This document shows, piece after piece, positions 8,782-17,849 of a stretch of DNA of 64,000 bases. Numbering within the stretch: position 1 is the first letter of the stretch; each line of letters opens with the position of its first letter. The translations under genes were made by a program, and so were the position numbers. The notes under the pieces are model-generated. The model made no database searches. It was given only the letters and a program-made list of their open reading frames with translations, and was not told the origin of the DNA. The stretch lies in NCBI GenBank assembly GCA_963739615.1, contig CAVUBD010000036.1, positions 30,154 through 94,153 on the forward strand, read 5' to 3'. The DNA comes from Palsa-504 sp963739615. Its GTDB lineage: Bacteria > Actinomycetota > Actinomycetes > Streptosporangiales > Streptosporangiaceae.

Positions 8782-11451
8782 ATGCTCGAGAGCGAGCTGT
8801 ACGACAGAGAGTTCAATGACAACGCGGCGGGCGGGCGTGATGCCGGCGAGCTGAGCCCGAGTGTGCCCGCGGCGGTGTTCCAGCCGCCGCCGGTGGTGTT
8901 CCAGCCGCCGGCTGTGCGCCAGGAACCCGCGCAGGCCGGTCCCGCGTCCGGATCCTCAGGTCCGGCCGGAGCCGACACCGGGACGAACGCCGGGACGAGC
9001 GCCGGGACGAGCGCCGGGACGAGCGCCGGGACGAGCGCCGGGACGAGCGCCGGGACGAGCGCCGGGACGAGCGCCGGGACGAGCGCCGGGACGAGCGCCG
9101 GGACGAGCGGGAGCGCCGAAGCACCCGGGAGTTACGGCGACGAGGATGGCTCGGGCCGCAGGCGCCGGCGCAGGCCGAGCCGCAGCCGGGCCAGGTCCGG
9201 TGACGCCGAGGCCGCGCCGGAAGCCGGCGACGTCCCGCCGGAGGGCCAGGGAACCGAGGGGCCCCGGGGGGCTGAGGGGTCCGCGGCGGACGCCGGGAGC
9301 GGCACAGCCCAGCCCGAGGGCCGCAGGCCGGCGTCTCGCACGCGCAGCCGCAGGACGAGCGCGGCCAAGGACTTCGCCGATACGGCCGCCGGCGCCGAGC
9401 CTGCGGCCGGGGGACCCGCGCCGGCGGACGGCAGCGGGCCGGAGGATGCCGAGGACGACGGCGAGTTCACCAGCAGCAGCGCGCGCCGGCGCAGGCGCAA
9501 GCGCCGCCGGGGTTCGGCTGAGGGCCCGGATTCGCTGACCCCCGATGACCCGCCCGACACCGTCGTGCACGTCCGTGAGCCGAGCGCCAGCAACGATGTC
9601 CGGTCGGTGCGCGGCTCCACCAGGCTCGAGGCCAAGAAGCAGCGCCGCCGCGAAGGCAGGGAAACCGGCCGCCGCCGGCCGCCGATCGTCACCGAGTCCG
9701 AGTTCCTCGCCCGCCGCGAGTCGGTCGAGCGGACCATGGTGGTGCGCCAGCGCATGGACCGCACCCAGATAGCGGTGCTCGAGGACGGCGTGCTGGTCGA
9801 GCACTACGTGAACCGGTCCAGCCACCAGTCCTACGTCGGCAACGTCTACCTGGGCAAGGTCCAGAACGTCCTGCCGTCGATGGAGGCCGCCTTCGTCGAT
9901 ATCGGCAAGGGCCGCAACGCGGTGCTGTACGCGGGCGAGGTCAACTTCGACGTCAGTGGCCTGGAGGGTCAGCCGAAGCGGATCGAATCCGCCCTGAAGC
10001 CGGGCCAGTCGGTGATCGTGCAGGTGACCAAGGACCCGGTCGGGCACAAGGGAGCCCGGCTGACCAGCCAGGTCAGCCTGCCAGGCCGCTACCTGGTCTA
10101 CGTGCCAGGCGCCTCCATGACCGGGATCAGTCGCAAGCTGCCCGACACCGAACGGAACCGCCTCAAGGCGATCCTGAAGCGGGTCATGCCGGAGAACGCG
10201 GGCGTCATCGTCCGGACCGCGGCGGAGGGAGCCGCGGAGGAGGAGCTGTCCCGGGATGTCTCCCGCCTCGCCGCCCAGTGGGAGGCGATTGAGAAGAAGT
10301 CGAAGACGGCCAGTGCGCCTGCGCTCCTCTACAGCGAGCCGGACCTGACGATCCGCGTCATCAGGGACGTGTTCAACGAGGACTTCGCCACGATGGTCGT
10401 GTCCGGCGACGAGGCCTGGGACGTGGTCGACGAGTACGTGGAGTACGTCGCTCCGCACCTGGCCGAACGGATCAGCCGCTGGCAGGGCAGCCGGGATGCG
10501 TTCGCCGACTTCCGTGTCGACGAGCAGCTGTCCAAGGCCCTGGAGCGGAAGGTCTGGCTGCCCAGCGGCGGATCGCTCGTCATCGACAAGACCGAGGCGA
10601 TGACGGTCGTCGACGTGAACACCGGCAAGTTCACCGGCCAGGGCGGGAACCTGGAAGAGACCGTGACCCGCAACAACCTCGAGGCCGCCGAGGAGCTGGT
10701 CCGCCAGCTCAGGCTGCGCGACGTGGGCGGCATCATCGTCATCGACTTCATCGACATGGTGCTCGAGAGCAACAGGGAGCTCGTGCTCCGCAGGCTCCTC
10801 GAGTGCCTGGCCCGGGACCGGACGAAGCACCAGGTCGCCGAGGTGACCTCGCTCGGCCTGGTCCAGATGACCAGGAAGCGCGTGGGCGCGGGCCTGCTCG
10901 AGGCCTTCTCGGCGCCGTGCGAGTGCTGCAACGGCCGCGGCGTGATCCTCACCTTCGACCCCGACGGCCAGGCCCAGGTCCAGCCCCATACGCACGCCCG
11001 CGGCAACAGCAGCGGCAACGGCGCCAGGACCGCCGTCGCGGCCACCCCCGCCTCAGTGGCCGCCCGCGCCCGCCCGGCCGACACCCAGCCGGATGACGCG
11101 GACCAGGCCGACGCGGACCAGGCCGACGCGGACCAGGCCGACGGAGCATTCACCGAAGACGGCGCGCTGCAGGCAGACAGCCAACCCGGGCCGGGCGCAG
11201 CTGACCAGCCAGGCCACGGCCCGGCCGGCCACGGCCCGGCCGGCCACGGCCCGGCCGGCCATAACGGGTCAGCTGAGCCGGGCCGCGCTGGCACCGGCCG
11301 CCGCCGCAGGCGCAAACCAGCCGCCGCGACCGCCGCCGCATCACCTGTACCCGCCACCGCCGCCGCGACAGCCCCCGCTCCCGCTCCCGCTCCCGCCATC
11401 GCAGCCCCACCCGCCCCAGAGCCCCAGCAAGCCCACGACGGCGCCGCCTAG
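8782..11451 (+). CDS. rne: Ribonuclease E/G family endoribonuclease
   Basis: An 889-residue RNase E/G, the main endonuclease of mRNA decay and rRNA/tRNA maturation. As in actinomycetes, the catalytic core lies between long disordered arms. Residues 1 to about 330 are Gly/Ser/Arg-rich, including ten AGTS repeats and basic RRRRR patches likely to bind RNA or protein. An S1 domain follows at about 338-420. The DNase-I-like catalytic part carries the metal-binding aspartates in VVDVNTGKF (about 613-620) and IVIDFIDM (about 652). The zinc-link cysteines are in CECCNGRG (about 713). The C-terminal 160 residues are Ala/Asp/His/Pro repeats. ATG 8782 is the first in-frame start. Intact. Confidence 0.93.
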   Translation: MLESELYDREFNDNAAGGRDAGELSPSVPAAVFQPPPVVFQPPAVRQEPAQAGPASGSSGPAGADTGTNAGTSAGTSAGTSAGTSAGTSAGTSAGTSAGTSAGTSAGTSGSAEAPGSYGDEDGSGRRRRRRPSRSRARSGDAEAAPEAGDVPPEGQGTEGPRGAEGSAADAGSGTAQPEGRRPASRTRSRRTSAAKDFADTAAGAEPAAGGPAPADGSGPEDAEDDGEFTSSSARRRRRKRRRGSAEGPDSLTPDDPPDTVVHVREPSASNDVRSVRGSTRLEAKKQRRREGRETGRRRPPIVTESEFLARRESVERTMVVRQRMDRTQIAVLEDGVLVEHYVNRSSHQSYVGNVYLGKVQNVLPSMEAAFVDIGKGRNAVLYAGEVNFDVSGLEGQPKRIESALKPGQSVIVQVTKDPVGHKGARLTSQVSLPGRYLVYVPGASMTGISRKLPDTERNRLKAILKRVMPENAGVIVRTAAEGAAEEELSRDVSRLAAQWEAIEKKSKTASAPALLYSEPDLTIRVIRDVFNEDFATMVVSGDEAWDVVDEYVEYVAPHLAERISRWQGSRDAFADFRVDEQLSKALERKVWLPSGGSLVIDKTEAMTVVDVNTGKFTGQGGNLEETVTRNNLEAAEELVRQLRLRDVGGIIVIDFIDMVLESNRELVLRRLLECLARDRTKHQVAEVTSLGLVQMTRKRVGAGLLEAFSAPCECCNGRGVILTFDPDGQAQVQPHTHARGNSSGNGARTAVAATPASVAARARPADTQPDDADQADADQADADQADGAFTEDGALQADSQPGPGAADQPGHGPAGHGPAGHGPAGHNGSAEPGRAGTGRRRRRKPAAATAAASPVPATAAATAPAPAPAPAIAAPPAPEPQQAHDGAA
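8989..9108 (+). repeat. Ten exact 12-bp repeats encoding AGTS in rne
   Basis: GCCGGGACGAGC is repeated ten times without change in the disordered N-terminal arm of RNase E/G. The unit is a multiple of three, so copy-number change would keep the frame. Confidence 0.95.
11098..11142 (+). repeat. Three 15-bp repeats in the rne C-terminal arm
   Basis: GCGGACCAGGCCGAC occurs three times in tandem, encoding an acidic ADQAD repeat in the disordered C-terminal arm. Confidence 0.9.
11212..11256 (+). repeat. Three 15-bp GHGPA repeats in the rne C-terminal arm
   Basis: GGCCACGGCCCGGCC occurs three times in tandem and encodes GHGPA, giving a His-rich segment in the tail of RNase E/G. Confidence 0.9.
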
Positions 11452-11696
11452 CTGGTACGTCACGGTCACACAGCCGCGGAGCCGTTTGCCCCTCAGCACG
11501 CGTCGGCCAGCCAGAAAGAACCAAACGAGCGTCACCGTTGGAGCCAGGTTCGTGAACACGCTGGGGTCTGGTAACCTTAGCGGTCGGGAGTTGCCCGCTG
11601 CGCGGGACCCCGTGTGCAGGTTCAAGCGAGCCCGCCGTGGTGACACCGGTGTGCCGGGGCATGCTAGGAAAGCGCAAGGAAAGAGAGAGTTCTCGG

Positions 11697-12074
11697 GTGT
11701 ACGCGATTGTGCGCTGCGGCGGCCGGCAGGAAAAGGTCGCGCTGGACGAAGTCGTCACCGTCGACAAGCTTCCAGGCGAAGTCGGCTCGAGCGTTACGCT
11801 GTCGGCCCTGCTGGTGGTGGACGGCGAGCGGGTCATCAGCGACCCAGCCGAGGTTGGGCGCTACCAGGTCACGGCGGACATCGTCGGTGACGCGGCTGGT
11901 CCCAAGATCAACATGATCCATTACCGGAACAAGACCGGTTACCGGCGCCGTCTCGGCCACCGGCAGCGGTACACCCAGGTACGGATCACCAGCATCGGCA
12001 CCGAGGGCAGGGCCCAGGCCAAGCCCAAGACGCAAGCTAAGGCGCAGGCCAAGGCGCAGGCGGAGGAGGACTGA
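11697..12074 (+). CDS. rplU: 50S ribosomal protein L21
   Basis: A 125-residue L21 that binds 23S rRNA domain VI. The GTG start at 11697 is chosen because the family begins (M)YAIVRCGGRQ; a purine-rich AAGGAAAGAGAGAG lies 5' of it. The longer frame from 11637 would add 20 unlikely residues. The core ends near residue 103 with an IRHRQ/VRI-type pattern. It is followed by an extra Lys/Ala/Gln-repeat tail (AKAQAKAQ). Two bases separate it from rpmA, its usual partner. Confidence 0.95.
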   Translation: MYAIVRCGGRQEKVALDEVVTVDKLPGEVGSSVTLSALLVVDGERVISDPAEVGRYQVTADIVGDAAGPKINMIHYRNKTGYRRRLGHRQRYTQVRITSIGTEGRAQAKPKTQAKAQAKAQAEED

Positions 12075-12075
12075 G

Positions 12076-12342
12076 ATGGCACACAAGAAGGGCGCGTCAT
12101 CCAGCCGCAACGGCCGTGACTCGAATGCCCAGCGCCTCGGCGTCAAGCGTTTCGGCGGCCAGGTGGTAAACGCGGGCGAGATCATCGTCCGCCAGCGCGG
12201 TACGCACTTCCACCCGGGTGAAGGTGTCGGCCGCGGCAAGGACGACACGCTGTTCGCGCTGGTCGGCGGAGCGGTGGAGTTCGGCAGGTACCGCGGCCGC
12301 CGCCGGGCCGTGAACATCGTCCCCGCCGAGCCCCCGGCATAG
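12076..12342 (+). CDS. rpmA: 50S ribosomal protein L27
   Basis: An 88-residue L27, which sits near the peptidyl-transferase centre. The start MAHKKGASSSRNGRDS and the QRGTHFHPGEGVG motif are diagnostic. GAGGAGGA at 12063-12070, inside the end of rplU, is the ribosome binding site. A strong terminator follows about 90 bp downstream. Confidence 0.97.
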   Translation: MAHKKGASSSRNGRDSNAQRLGVKRFGGQVVNAGEIIVRQRGTHFHPGEGVGRGKDDTLFALVGGAVEFGRYRGRRRAVNIVPAEPPA

Positions 12343-12429
12343 GTCCGCCACACAGCAAGGCGCGACAAGCAAAGCAAACCGAGCAAAGCAAACCGAGCAA
12401 ACCAAGCCGGACAAGGCAGTACAACCAGA

Positions 12430-12463
12430 AGGCGGGCCCGGGAAACCCGGCCCGCCTTTTTCG
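12430..12463 (+). terminator. Rho-independent terminator after rplU-rpmA
   Basis: GGCGGGCCCGGG, an AAA loop, CCCGGCCCGCC, then TTTTT. The stem has one bulged C. The preceding spacer carries the direct repeat GCAAAGCAAACCGA twice (about 12368-12400). It separates the ribosomal operon from obgE. Confidence 0.85.
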
Positions 12464-12494
12464 TGCGATGCGTGCGATGAGGGAGATGGGTATC

Positions 12495-13886
12495 GTGGCG
12501 GAGTTCGCCAACCGGGTCACGCTGAAGGTGCAGGCTGGCCACGGCGGCAACGGCTGCGCCTCGATCCACAGGGAGAAGTTCAAGCCGCTGGGCGGCCCGG
12601 ACGGGGGTAACGGCGGGCGCGGCGGTGACGTGATCCTGGAGGTCGACGCGAGCTCGGCGACCCTGCTCGACTTCCACCGCCGTCCGGTGCGCCGGGCGGC
12701 TAACGGCAAGCAGGGCGAGGGCTCGAACCGGACCGGAGCCGAAGGCGCCGACCTCGTCATCTCGGTGCCGAACGGGACCGAGGTCAAGACGGCGGACGGC
12801 GAGGTGCTCGCCGACCTCGTCGGTACCGGCACCAGGTTCGTGGCCGCCGCGGGCGGCCGCGGCGGGCTGGGCAACGCGGCGCTGGCCTCGCCGCGCCGCA
12901 AGGCGCCCGGGTTCGCCCTCAAGGGCGAGCCGGGGCAGCAGCGTGATCTCATCCTGGAACTGAAGACGGTCGCCGACGTCGGGCTAGTCGGCTTCCCGAA
13001 CGCCGGAAAGTCCTCCATCATCGCGGCGATGTCCGCGGCCCGGCCGAAGATCGCCAATTACCCGTTCACCACCTTGATCCCGAACCTGGGCGTGGTAGAG
13101 GCAGGCGACGTCCAGTTCGTCGTGGCCGACGTGCCCGGGCTCATTCCGGGTGCCAGCCAGGGCCGGGGGCTGGGCCACGACTTCCTGCGGCACGTGGAGC
13201 GCTGCTCGACCCTGGTCCACGTGCTCGACTGCGCCACCGAAGAACCAGGCCGCGACCCCATCGACGATCTGGCCGCGATCGAGAGAGAACTGGCTGCCTA
13301 CGGCGACGCGACCGGCGCCGAGCTGATCAGGCGGCCCCGGCTGATCGTGCTCAACAAGATCGACGTCCCCGCTGCCCGCGAGCGGGCCGACCAGGTAAAA
13401 CCGGAGTTCGAAAGGCGCGGCTACCAGGTCTTCGAGATATCGGCCGCCACCGGCGAGGGACTGCGCCAGCTGGGCTTCGCGATGGCGGCCCTGGTCGCCG
13501 CGGACCGCGCCGCCCGCCCGGGCGAACAGCCCGCCGAGCGAGCACGGGTCAACGTCAAGGCGGCCGACGAGCCAGGCTTCGAGATCGTGCGGATCGGTGA
13601 GAGCTTCCTCATCCGGGGTGAGAAGCCCCAGCGGTGGGTCAGGCAGACCGATTTCAGCAACGACGAGGCGGTGGGCTACCTGGCGGACCGGCTGGCCCGC
13701 CTGGGCGTGGAGGAGGCGCTGGCCGAGGCGGGCGCCGAAGCGGGCGCCGAAGTCCTGATCGGCGAACTGGACGACGCCGTGGTGTTCGACTGGGACCCGG
13801 CCGTTCCGATGGCCAGCGGCGCCCGATCCGGCCCCGGCCGCCGCCGCCACGGCCCCCGCGGCACCGATTCCCGGCTCTCCCCTTGA
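12495..13886 (+). CDS. obgE: GTPase Obg
   Basis: A 463-residue Obg GTPase that acts in 50S assembly and stress control. The glycine-rich Obg fold is residues 1 to about 158, with REKFKPLGGPDGGNGGRGGD. The G domain has P-loop GFPNAGKSS near residue 166, switch FTTLIPNLG, DVPGLIPGA and NKID. An OCT domain follows. The last about 30 residues are basic and disordered. GTG 12495 is chosen because GAGGGA lies at 12479-12484 and the product then starts (M)AEFANRV; the ATG at 12468 sits on the terminator. The stop overlaps the possible TTG start of proB. Confidence 0.93.
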   Translation: MAEFANRVTLKVQAGHGGNGCASIHREKFKPLGGPDGGNGGRGGDVILEVDASSATLLDFHRRPVRRAANGKQGEGSNRTGAEGADLVISVPNGTEVKTADGEVLADLVGTGTRFVAAAGGRGGLGNAALASPRRKAPGFALKGEPGQQRDLILELKTVADVGLVGFPNAGKSSIIAAMSAARPKIANYPFTTLIPNLGVVEAGDVQFVVADVPGLIPGASQGRGLGHDFLRHVERCSTLVHVLDCATEEPGRDPIDDLAAIERELAAYGDATGAELIRRPRLIVLNKIDVPAARERADQVKPEFERRGYQVFEISAATGEGLRQLGFAMAALVAADRAARPGEQPAERARVNVKAADEPGFEIVRIGESFLIRGEKPQRWVRQTDFSNDEAVGYLADRLARLGVEEALAEAGAEAGAEVLIGELDDAVVFDWDPAVPMASGARSGPGRRRHGPRGTDSRLSP

Positions 13887-13903
13887 CGGCCAGCCGGGAC
13901 ACG

Positions 13904-15046
13904 ATGACGACGCGCGCGGACATCGCCTCGGCGGTCCGGGTCGTGGTCAAGGTCGGCTCCTCGTCCTTGACCACGGCCGACGGCGGCATCGCCGACGAGG
14001 CGATCGCGGCCCTGGCCGGCGCCCTGGCCGCCCGCATCCAAAAAGGCACGCAGCTCGTCCTGGTGTCGTCGGGAGCGATCGCGTCCGGCCTGGCCCCGCT
14101 CGGGCTGTCCCGGCGGCCCAGCGACCTGGCCACCCAGCAGGCGGCCGCCAGCGTCGGCCAGGGCCTGCTCATCGCCAGGTACGCGGCCGCCTTCAGCCAG
14201 CACGGCATCCGCACCGGCCAGGTGCTGCTGTCCGCCGATGACCTGATGCGCCGGACGCACTACCGCAACGCGCAGCGCACCCTGGACCGGCTGCTCGAGC
14301 TCAACGTGCTGCCGGTGGTCAACGAGAACGACACGGTCGCCACCGACGAGATCAGGTTCGGCGACAACGACCGGCTGGCCGCCCTGGTCGCGCACGTCAC
14401 CCGGGCTACGGCGCTCATCTTGCTCTCCGACGTGGACGGCCTCTACGACGGTGATCCCCGCCGCGGCGACGCGCAGCGGATCACCGAAGTGCGCGACAAG
14501 TCGGATCTGGCCGGGATCACCCTGGGCCGGGGTATCAGGGCAGGCCAGGGAACCGCAGCCAACAACAAGAAAGGCACCGGCGGGATGGCGACCAAGGTGG
14601 AGGCGGCGATGATAGCGTCCGCGGCCGGCATCCCGGCCGTGGTCGCCGACGCGGCCAGCGCGTCCGCCGCGCTCGCGGGCGCACCCACCGGCACCTACTT
14701 CGCCGCGGCCGGCGGCCGCAGGCCCGCTACCAGGCTGCTGTGGCTCAAGCACGCCGCCGTGGCCCGCGGCAGCCTGAAACTCGACCAGGGCGCGATCGTC
14801 GCCATCATCACCAAGAACGCCAGCCTGCTCCCGGCGGGCATCACCGGCGTCGAGGGCATGTTCGACGCCGGTGATCCGGTCGACCTGCGCGACGAGAACG
14901 ACAAGATCGTCGCCCGCGGCCTGGTGAACTACGACGCCGCCGAGATTCCTGGCCTGATGGGCCGGTCCACCCGGTGGCTGGCGAGCAAGCTAGGCCAGGA
15001 GTACGAGCGCGAGGTCGTTCACCGCGACGACCTCGTCATCCTCTAG
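13904..15046 (+). CDS. proB: Glutamate 5-kinase
   Basis: A 380-residue proB product that phosphorylates L-glutamate, the first step of proline synthesis. The amino-acid-kinase domain shows VVVKVGSSSLT at the start, NENDTVATDEIRFGDNDRL and SDVDGLYDGDPR. A C-terminal PUA domain (about 285-370) includes DAGDPVDLRDEN. ATG 13904 is used; TTG 13883, which overlaps the obgE stop, is a possible earlier start. proA is not next to it, unlike many relatives. Confidence 0.94.
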   Translation: MTTRADIASAVRVVVKVGSSSLTTADGGIADEAIAALAGALAARIQKGTQLVLVSSGAIASGLAPLGLSRRPSDLATQQAAASVGQGLLIARYAAAFSQHGIRTGQVLLSADDLMRRTHYRNAQRTLDRLLELNVLPVVNENDTVATDEIRFGDNDRLAALVAHVTRATALILLSDVDGLYDGDPRRGDAQRITEVRDKSDLAGITLGRGIRAGQGTAANNKKGTGGMATKVEAAMIASAAGIPAVVADAASASAALAGAPTGTYFAAAGGRRPATRLLWLKHAAVARGSLKLDQGAIVAIITKNASLLPAGITGVEGMFDAGDPVDLRDENDKIVARGLVNYDAAEIPGLMGRSTRWLASKLGQEYEREVVHRDDLVIL

Positions 15047-15058
15047 AGCGCCGACGTT

Positions 15059-16117
15059 CTAGTTGTCGTCGTTCCCGTTCCCGCCGTTCCCGCCACTGCC
15101 GCCGGTGCCGCCGCGGTTGGAGAACCGGTCGAACAGGCCGCCGCCGGCCCGGGCCAGGGTGTCCGCCGCGCCGCGGACCATGCCGATGAGCGGGTCCTCG
15201 GACCGGCTCCACGAGTCCTGGTAGGCCTTGGCTGCGTTCCGCATTTCCTCGCCCACCGACGCGGTACGGTCATCGTCGCGGCGCGGGTAGTTCCCGGCCA
15301 GGATGCGCTCGTACTCGCCGCTGGCCACCCAGTGGTCGAGCTCGGCGAACCGGACCACGGCGAACGGGTGCGTGTTGCCCTGCAGCTGGAGCAGCTTGAG
15401 GATGCTGTCCCGCAGGTCCGGTGCCGCGTCGTACTCGCGGGCCTGCTCGTGGAACGCGTCGGCGTTCATCTCGGCCAGCCGCGATCCGCCGGCCAGCTTC
15501 ATCAGCACCCGCCGCGACGCCTCGACGTCCTGCCCGGCCAGCAGGCCGGCCCGGTCGCAGGACAGCTCGGACTTGCGGTACCACTCCTCCAGGCCCCAGA
15601 TGATGGCCCGCAGCCCGATGTAGCCGATCGGCATCCAGGCGATCCGCGTGGCCAGGATGATCAGGTTGTACAGCATGGTGCGGTACACGGCGTGCCCGGA
15701 CAGCACGTGGCCGAGCTCGTGCCCGATGACCGCGCGGAGTTCTTCGGCGTCCAGCAGTTCGACCAGGCCCGAGTTGAGCACGATGAACGGGCTGTTAGTG
15801 CCGAGCGCCATCGCGTTCACCAGCGGAGTCTGCGTGACGAACAGCTCGGGTACCGTGTCCATATCAAGGACGTAGGCGCCGTCGCGCAGCATCTCGTGGA
15901 TATGCGGGAACTGCCGCTCGGAGACCTTTACTCCGCTGGCGAGGAAATTAAGCCGCATGGCCCGTTCGTTGAACAGACCGTTGAGCAGCTTAAGCAGGGT
16001 GTCGAAGCCGGTGAGCTTACGCAGCGCCACCAGCGCCGAACGGTCGGCGGGATGCTCGTAGGCGCGGGACGAGATACCGGTGAGCCGGACTCGGGCGCGA
16101 TCTGGCACTGAAGTCAT
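15059..16117 (-). CDS. M48-family membrane zinc metallopeptidase (HtpX/Ste24-like)
   Basis: A 352-residue protein. The zinc site is HELGHVLSGH near residue 135, with the third ligand probably the Glu in YRKSELSCDRAG. Hydrophobic stretches around VYRTMLYNLIILATRIAW and the following segment indicate membrane insertion. The C-terminus is Gly/Asn-rich. Its role is likely membrane protein quality control. ATG 16117 is chosen; the longer frame to 16228 would overlap the divergent nadD. The stop lies 12 bp from the proB stop on the opposite strand. Confidence 0.88.
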   Translation of the reverse strand: MTSVPDRARVRLTGISSRAYEHPADRSALVALRKLTGFDTLLKLLNGLFNERAMRLNFLASGVKVSERQFPHIHEMLRDGAYVLDMDTVPELFVTQTPLVNAMALGTNSPFIVLNSGLVELLDAEELRAVIGHELGHVLSGHAVYRTMLYNLIILATRIAWMPIGYIGLRAIIWGLEEWYRKSELSCDRAGLLAGQDVEASRRVLMKLAGGSRLAEMNADAFHEQAREYDAAPDLRDSILKLLQLQGNTHPFAVVRFAELDHWVASGEYERILAGNYPRRDDDRTASVGEEMRNAAKAYQDSWSRSEDPLIGMVRGAADTLARAGGGLFDRFSNRGGTGGSGGNGGNGNDDN

Positions 16118-16187
16118 ATCTCGAATGGTACCCCGAGCGCAGGCCGATTGGGCCGGTACGATACGACGGCATGAGAGGGCGTTAGCA

Positions 16188-16790
16188 ATGCGGCGAATTG
16201 GCGTGATGGGCGGCACGTTCGACCCCATTCATCACGGTCACCTGGTCGCCGCGAGCGAGGTCGCGCACGACTTCGCGCTGGACGAGGTCGCCTTCGTGCC
16301 AACCGGCCAGCCCTACCAGAAGGATCACCGGGCGGTCTCGCCGGCCGAGGACCGGTACCTGATGACCGTGATCGCGACCGCGTCGAACCCCAAGTTCGGC
16401 GTCAGCCGGGTCGACATCGACCGGCCCGGGCCCACCTACACCATCGACACGCTGCGGGACCTGCGCGCCGCGGCCGGGCCGCAGGACGAGCTGTTCTTCA
16501 TCACCGGCGCCGACGCGCTGGCCAAGATGCTGACCTGGCACGATGTGGATGAACTGTTCACCCTCGCGCATTTCGTAGGCTGTACCAGGCCGGGGCACCG
16601 GCTGTCGGGGGCCGGCCTGCCTGCCGGGAAGGTGAGCCTGGTGGAGATCCCGGCGCTGGCCATCTCCTCCACCGAGTGCCGGGTCCGGGTCGAGGCAGGC
16701 GAGCCGGTCTGGTACCTGGTGCCGGACGGCGTCGTGCAGTACATCGTCAAGCGCGGCCTGTACGCGAAGCCAAGTGAGCCCTGTGCATGA
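16188..16790 (+). CDS. nadD: Nicotinate-nucleotide adenylyltransferase
   Basis: A 200-residue enzyme that adenylylates nicotinate mononucleotide in NAD synthesis. The nucleotidyltransferase motif GGTFDPIHHGHL is at residues 7-18 and the second motif ISSTECR is near 160. ATG 16188 is chosen because the product then starts MRRIGVMGGTFDP and GAGAGGG lies 8-14 bases upstream. It heads the nadD-rsfS-gpgP cluster, the order also known from mycobacteria. Confidence 0.95.
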   Translation: MRRIGVMGGTFDPIHHGHLVAASEVAHDFALDEVAFVPTGQPYQKDHRAVSPAEDRYLMTVIATASNPKFGVSRVDIDRPGPTYTIDTLRDLRAAAGPQDELFFITGADALAKMLTWHDVDELFTLAHFVGCTRPGHRLSGAGLPAGKVSLVEIPALAISSTECRVRVEAGEPVWYLVPDGVVQYIVKRGLYAKPSEPCA

Positions 16791-16837
16791 GAAGGTAGAG
16801 ATACAGCGAGCCTACTGAAGGAGGCCGGCAAGCACTC

Positions 16838-17221
16838 GTGACTGCCACACCGAGGGCCGTCGAGCTTGTGGAGACCGCGGCGCTGGCCGCGGCGGACAAG
16901 CTGGCGGACGGCATAATCGCTTACGACGTGAGCGACCAGCTAGTCATCACCGACGCGTTCGTGATCTGCTCGGCATCCAACGACCGGCAGGTCCGTTCGA
17001 TCGTCGACGAGATCGAGCTGCGGATGCGCCAGGCGGGCGCGGGGCTGGTCCGCCGCGAGGGCGAGCGGGAGGGCCGCTGGGTCCTGCTCGACTACCTCAA
17101 CGTGGTCATCCACGTGCAGAACTCAGAGGAGCGCACGTACTACGCCCTCGAGCGGATCTGGAAGGATTGCCCGCCGATTTCGCTCCCCGAGCTGGTGGTC
17201 AATAAAGGGAGCACCCGCTGA
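16838..17221 (+). CDS. rsfS: Ribosomal silencing factor RsfS
   Basis: A 127-residue protein of the Iojap/RsfS family, which binds L14 and blocks joining of ribosomal subunits. The family pattern is visible: DVSDQLVITDAFVICSASN, REGEREGRWVLLDYLNVVIH and ERIWKDC near the end. The GTG start at 16838 has GAAGGAGG at 16817-16824, a long 13-base spacing. It lies between nadD and gpgP as in mycobacteria. Confidence 0.95.
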   Translation: MTATPRAVELVETAALAAADKLADGIIAYDVSDQLVITDAFVICSASNDRQVRSIVDEIELRMRQAGAGLVRREGEREGRWVLLDYLNVVIHVQNSEERTYYALERIWKDCPPISLPELVVNKGSTR

Positions 17222-17229
17222 GCGACCCG

Positions 17230-17838
17230 GTGCGGCTCGTGCTGTGGCGGCACGGCCAGACGGCATGGAACGCCGAACGCCGGTTCCAGGGGCAGAGCGA
17301 CATCGCTCTCGACGACACCGGCCGGGCGCAGGCCGAGCGGGCCGCGCGGCTGCTGGCCGGGTTGCGTCCGGACCTGATCGTCTCCTCGGACCTGAGCCGC
17401 GCGGCCAGCACCGCGGCCCCGCTGGCCCGGCTGACCGGGCTCGACATGGTCCTCGACAAGGACCTGCGCGAGCGGCACGGCGGCTGCTGGGAGGGGCTGA
17501 CCGACACCGAGATCCGGGCGCGGTACCCGGCCGAGCACGCGAGCTGGAACCCGCCGGACGGCGAGCCGACGCTCGTGGTCGCCAACCGGGTCGCGGGCGC
17601 GCTGCAGCGCATTTCCGCCGCGGTGCATAACGGCGGGCTGGCCGTGGTGGTCAGCCACGGCGCCGCGCTGCGCCTGGGCATGTCCCGGCTGCTTGGCATG
17701 CCGCAGGAGATCTTCGGCGCGCTCGGCCCGCTGTCCAACTGCTCGTGGTCGGTGCTCGGGCTGCGCTACGGCCGGTGGCGGCTGCTCGAGCACAACGCGG
17801 GCACGCTGCCCGAGCCCATTCTCAGCGACGACCGTTAA
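17230..17838 (+). CDS. gpgP: Histidine phosphatase, glucosyl-3-phosphoglycerate phosphatase-like
   Basis: A 202-residue histidine-phosphatase (phosphoglycerate-mutase fold). The catalytic histidine is in LWRHGQTAWN near residue 8. The second His is in VVVSHGAALR, with acid/base Glu in ERHGGCWEG. The place directly after nadD-rsfS matches mycobacterial gpgP, which removes phosphate from glucosyl-3-phosphoglycerate in methylglucose lipopolysaccharide synthesis. The exact substrate here is inferred from context. GTG 17230 follows the rsfS stop by 8 bp. Confidence 0.82.
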   Translation: MRLVLWRHGQTAWNAERRFQGQSDIALDDTGRAQAERAARLLAGLRPDLIVSSDLSRAASTAAPLARLTGLDMVLDKDLRERHGGCWEGLTDTEIRARYPAEHASWNPPDGEPTLVVANRVAGALQRISAAVHNGGLAVVVSHGAALRLGMSRLLGMPQEIFGALGPLSNCSWSVLGLRYGRWRLLEHNAGTLPEPILSDDR

Positions 17839-17849
17839 AACCGGAAAAG

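Noticed and set aside
8989..9108. CRISPR-like regular repeats
   Set aside because: The 12-bp units are directly adjacent with no spacers and encode AGTS within RNase E/G.
8956..10995. A 679-codon minus-strand open frame opposite rne
   Set aside because: It is a high-GC antisense shadow; the plus-strand frame has S1, catalytic and zinc-link motifs of RNase E/G, while the minus frame has none.
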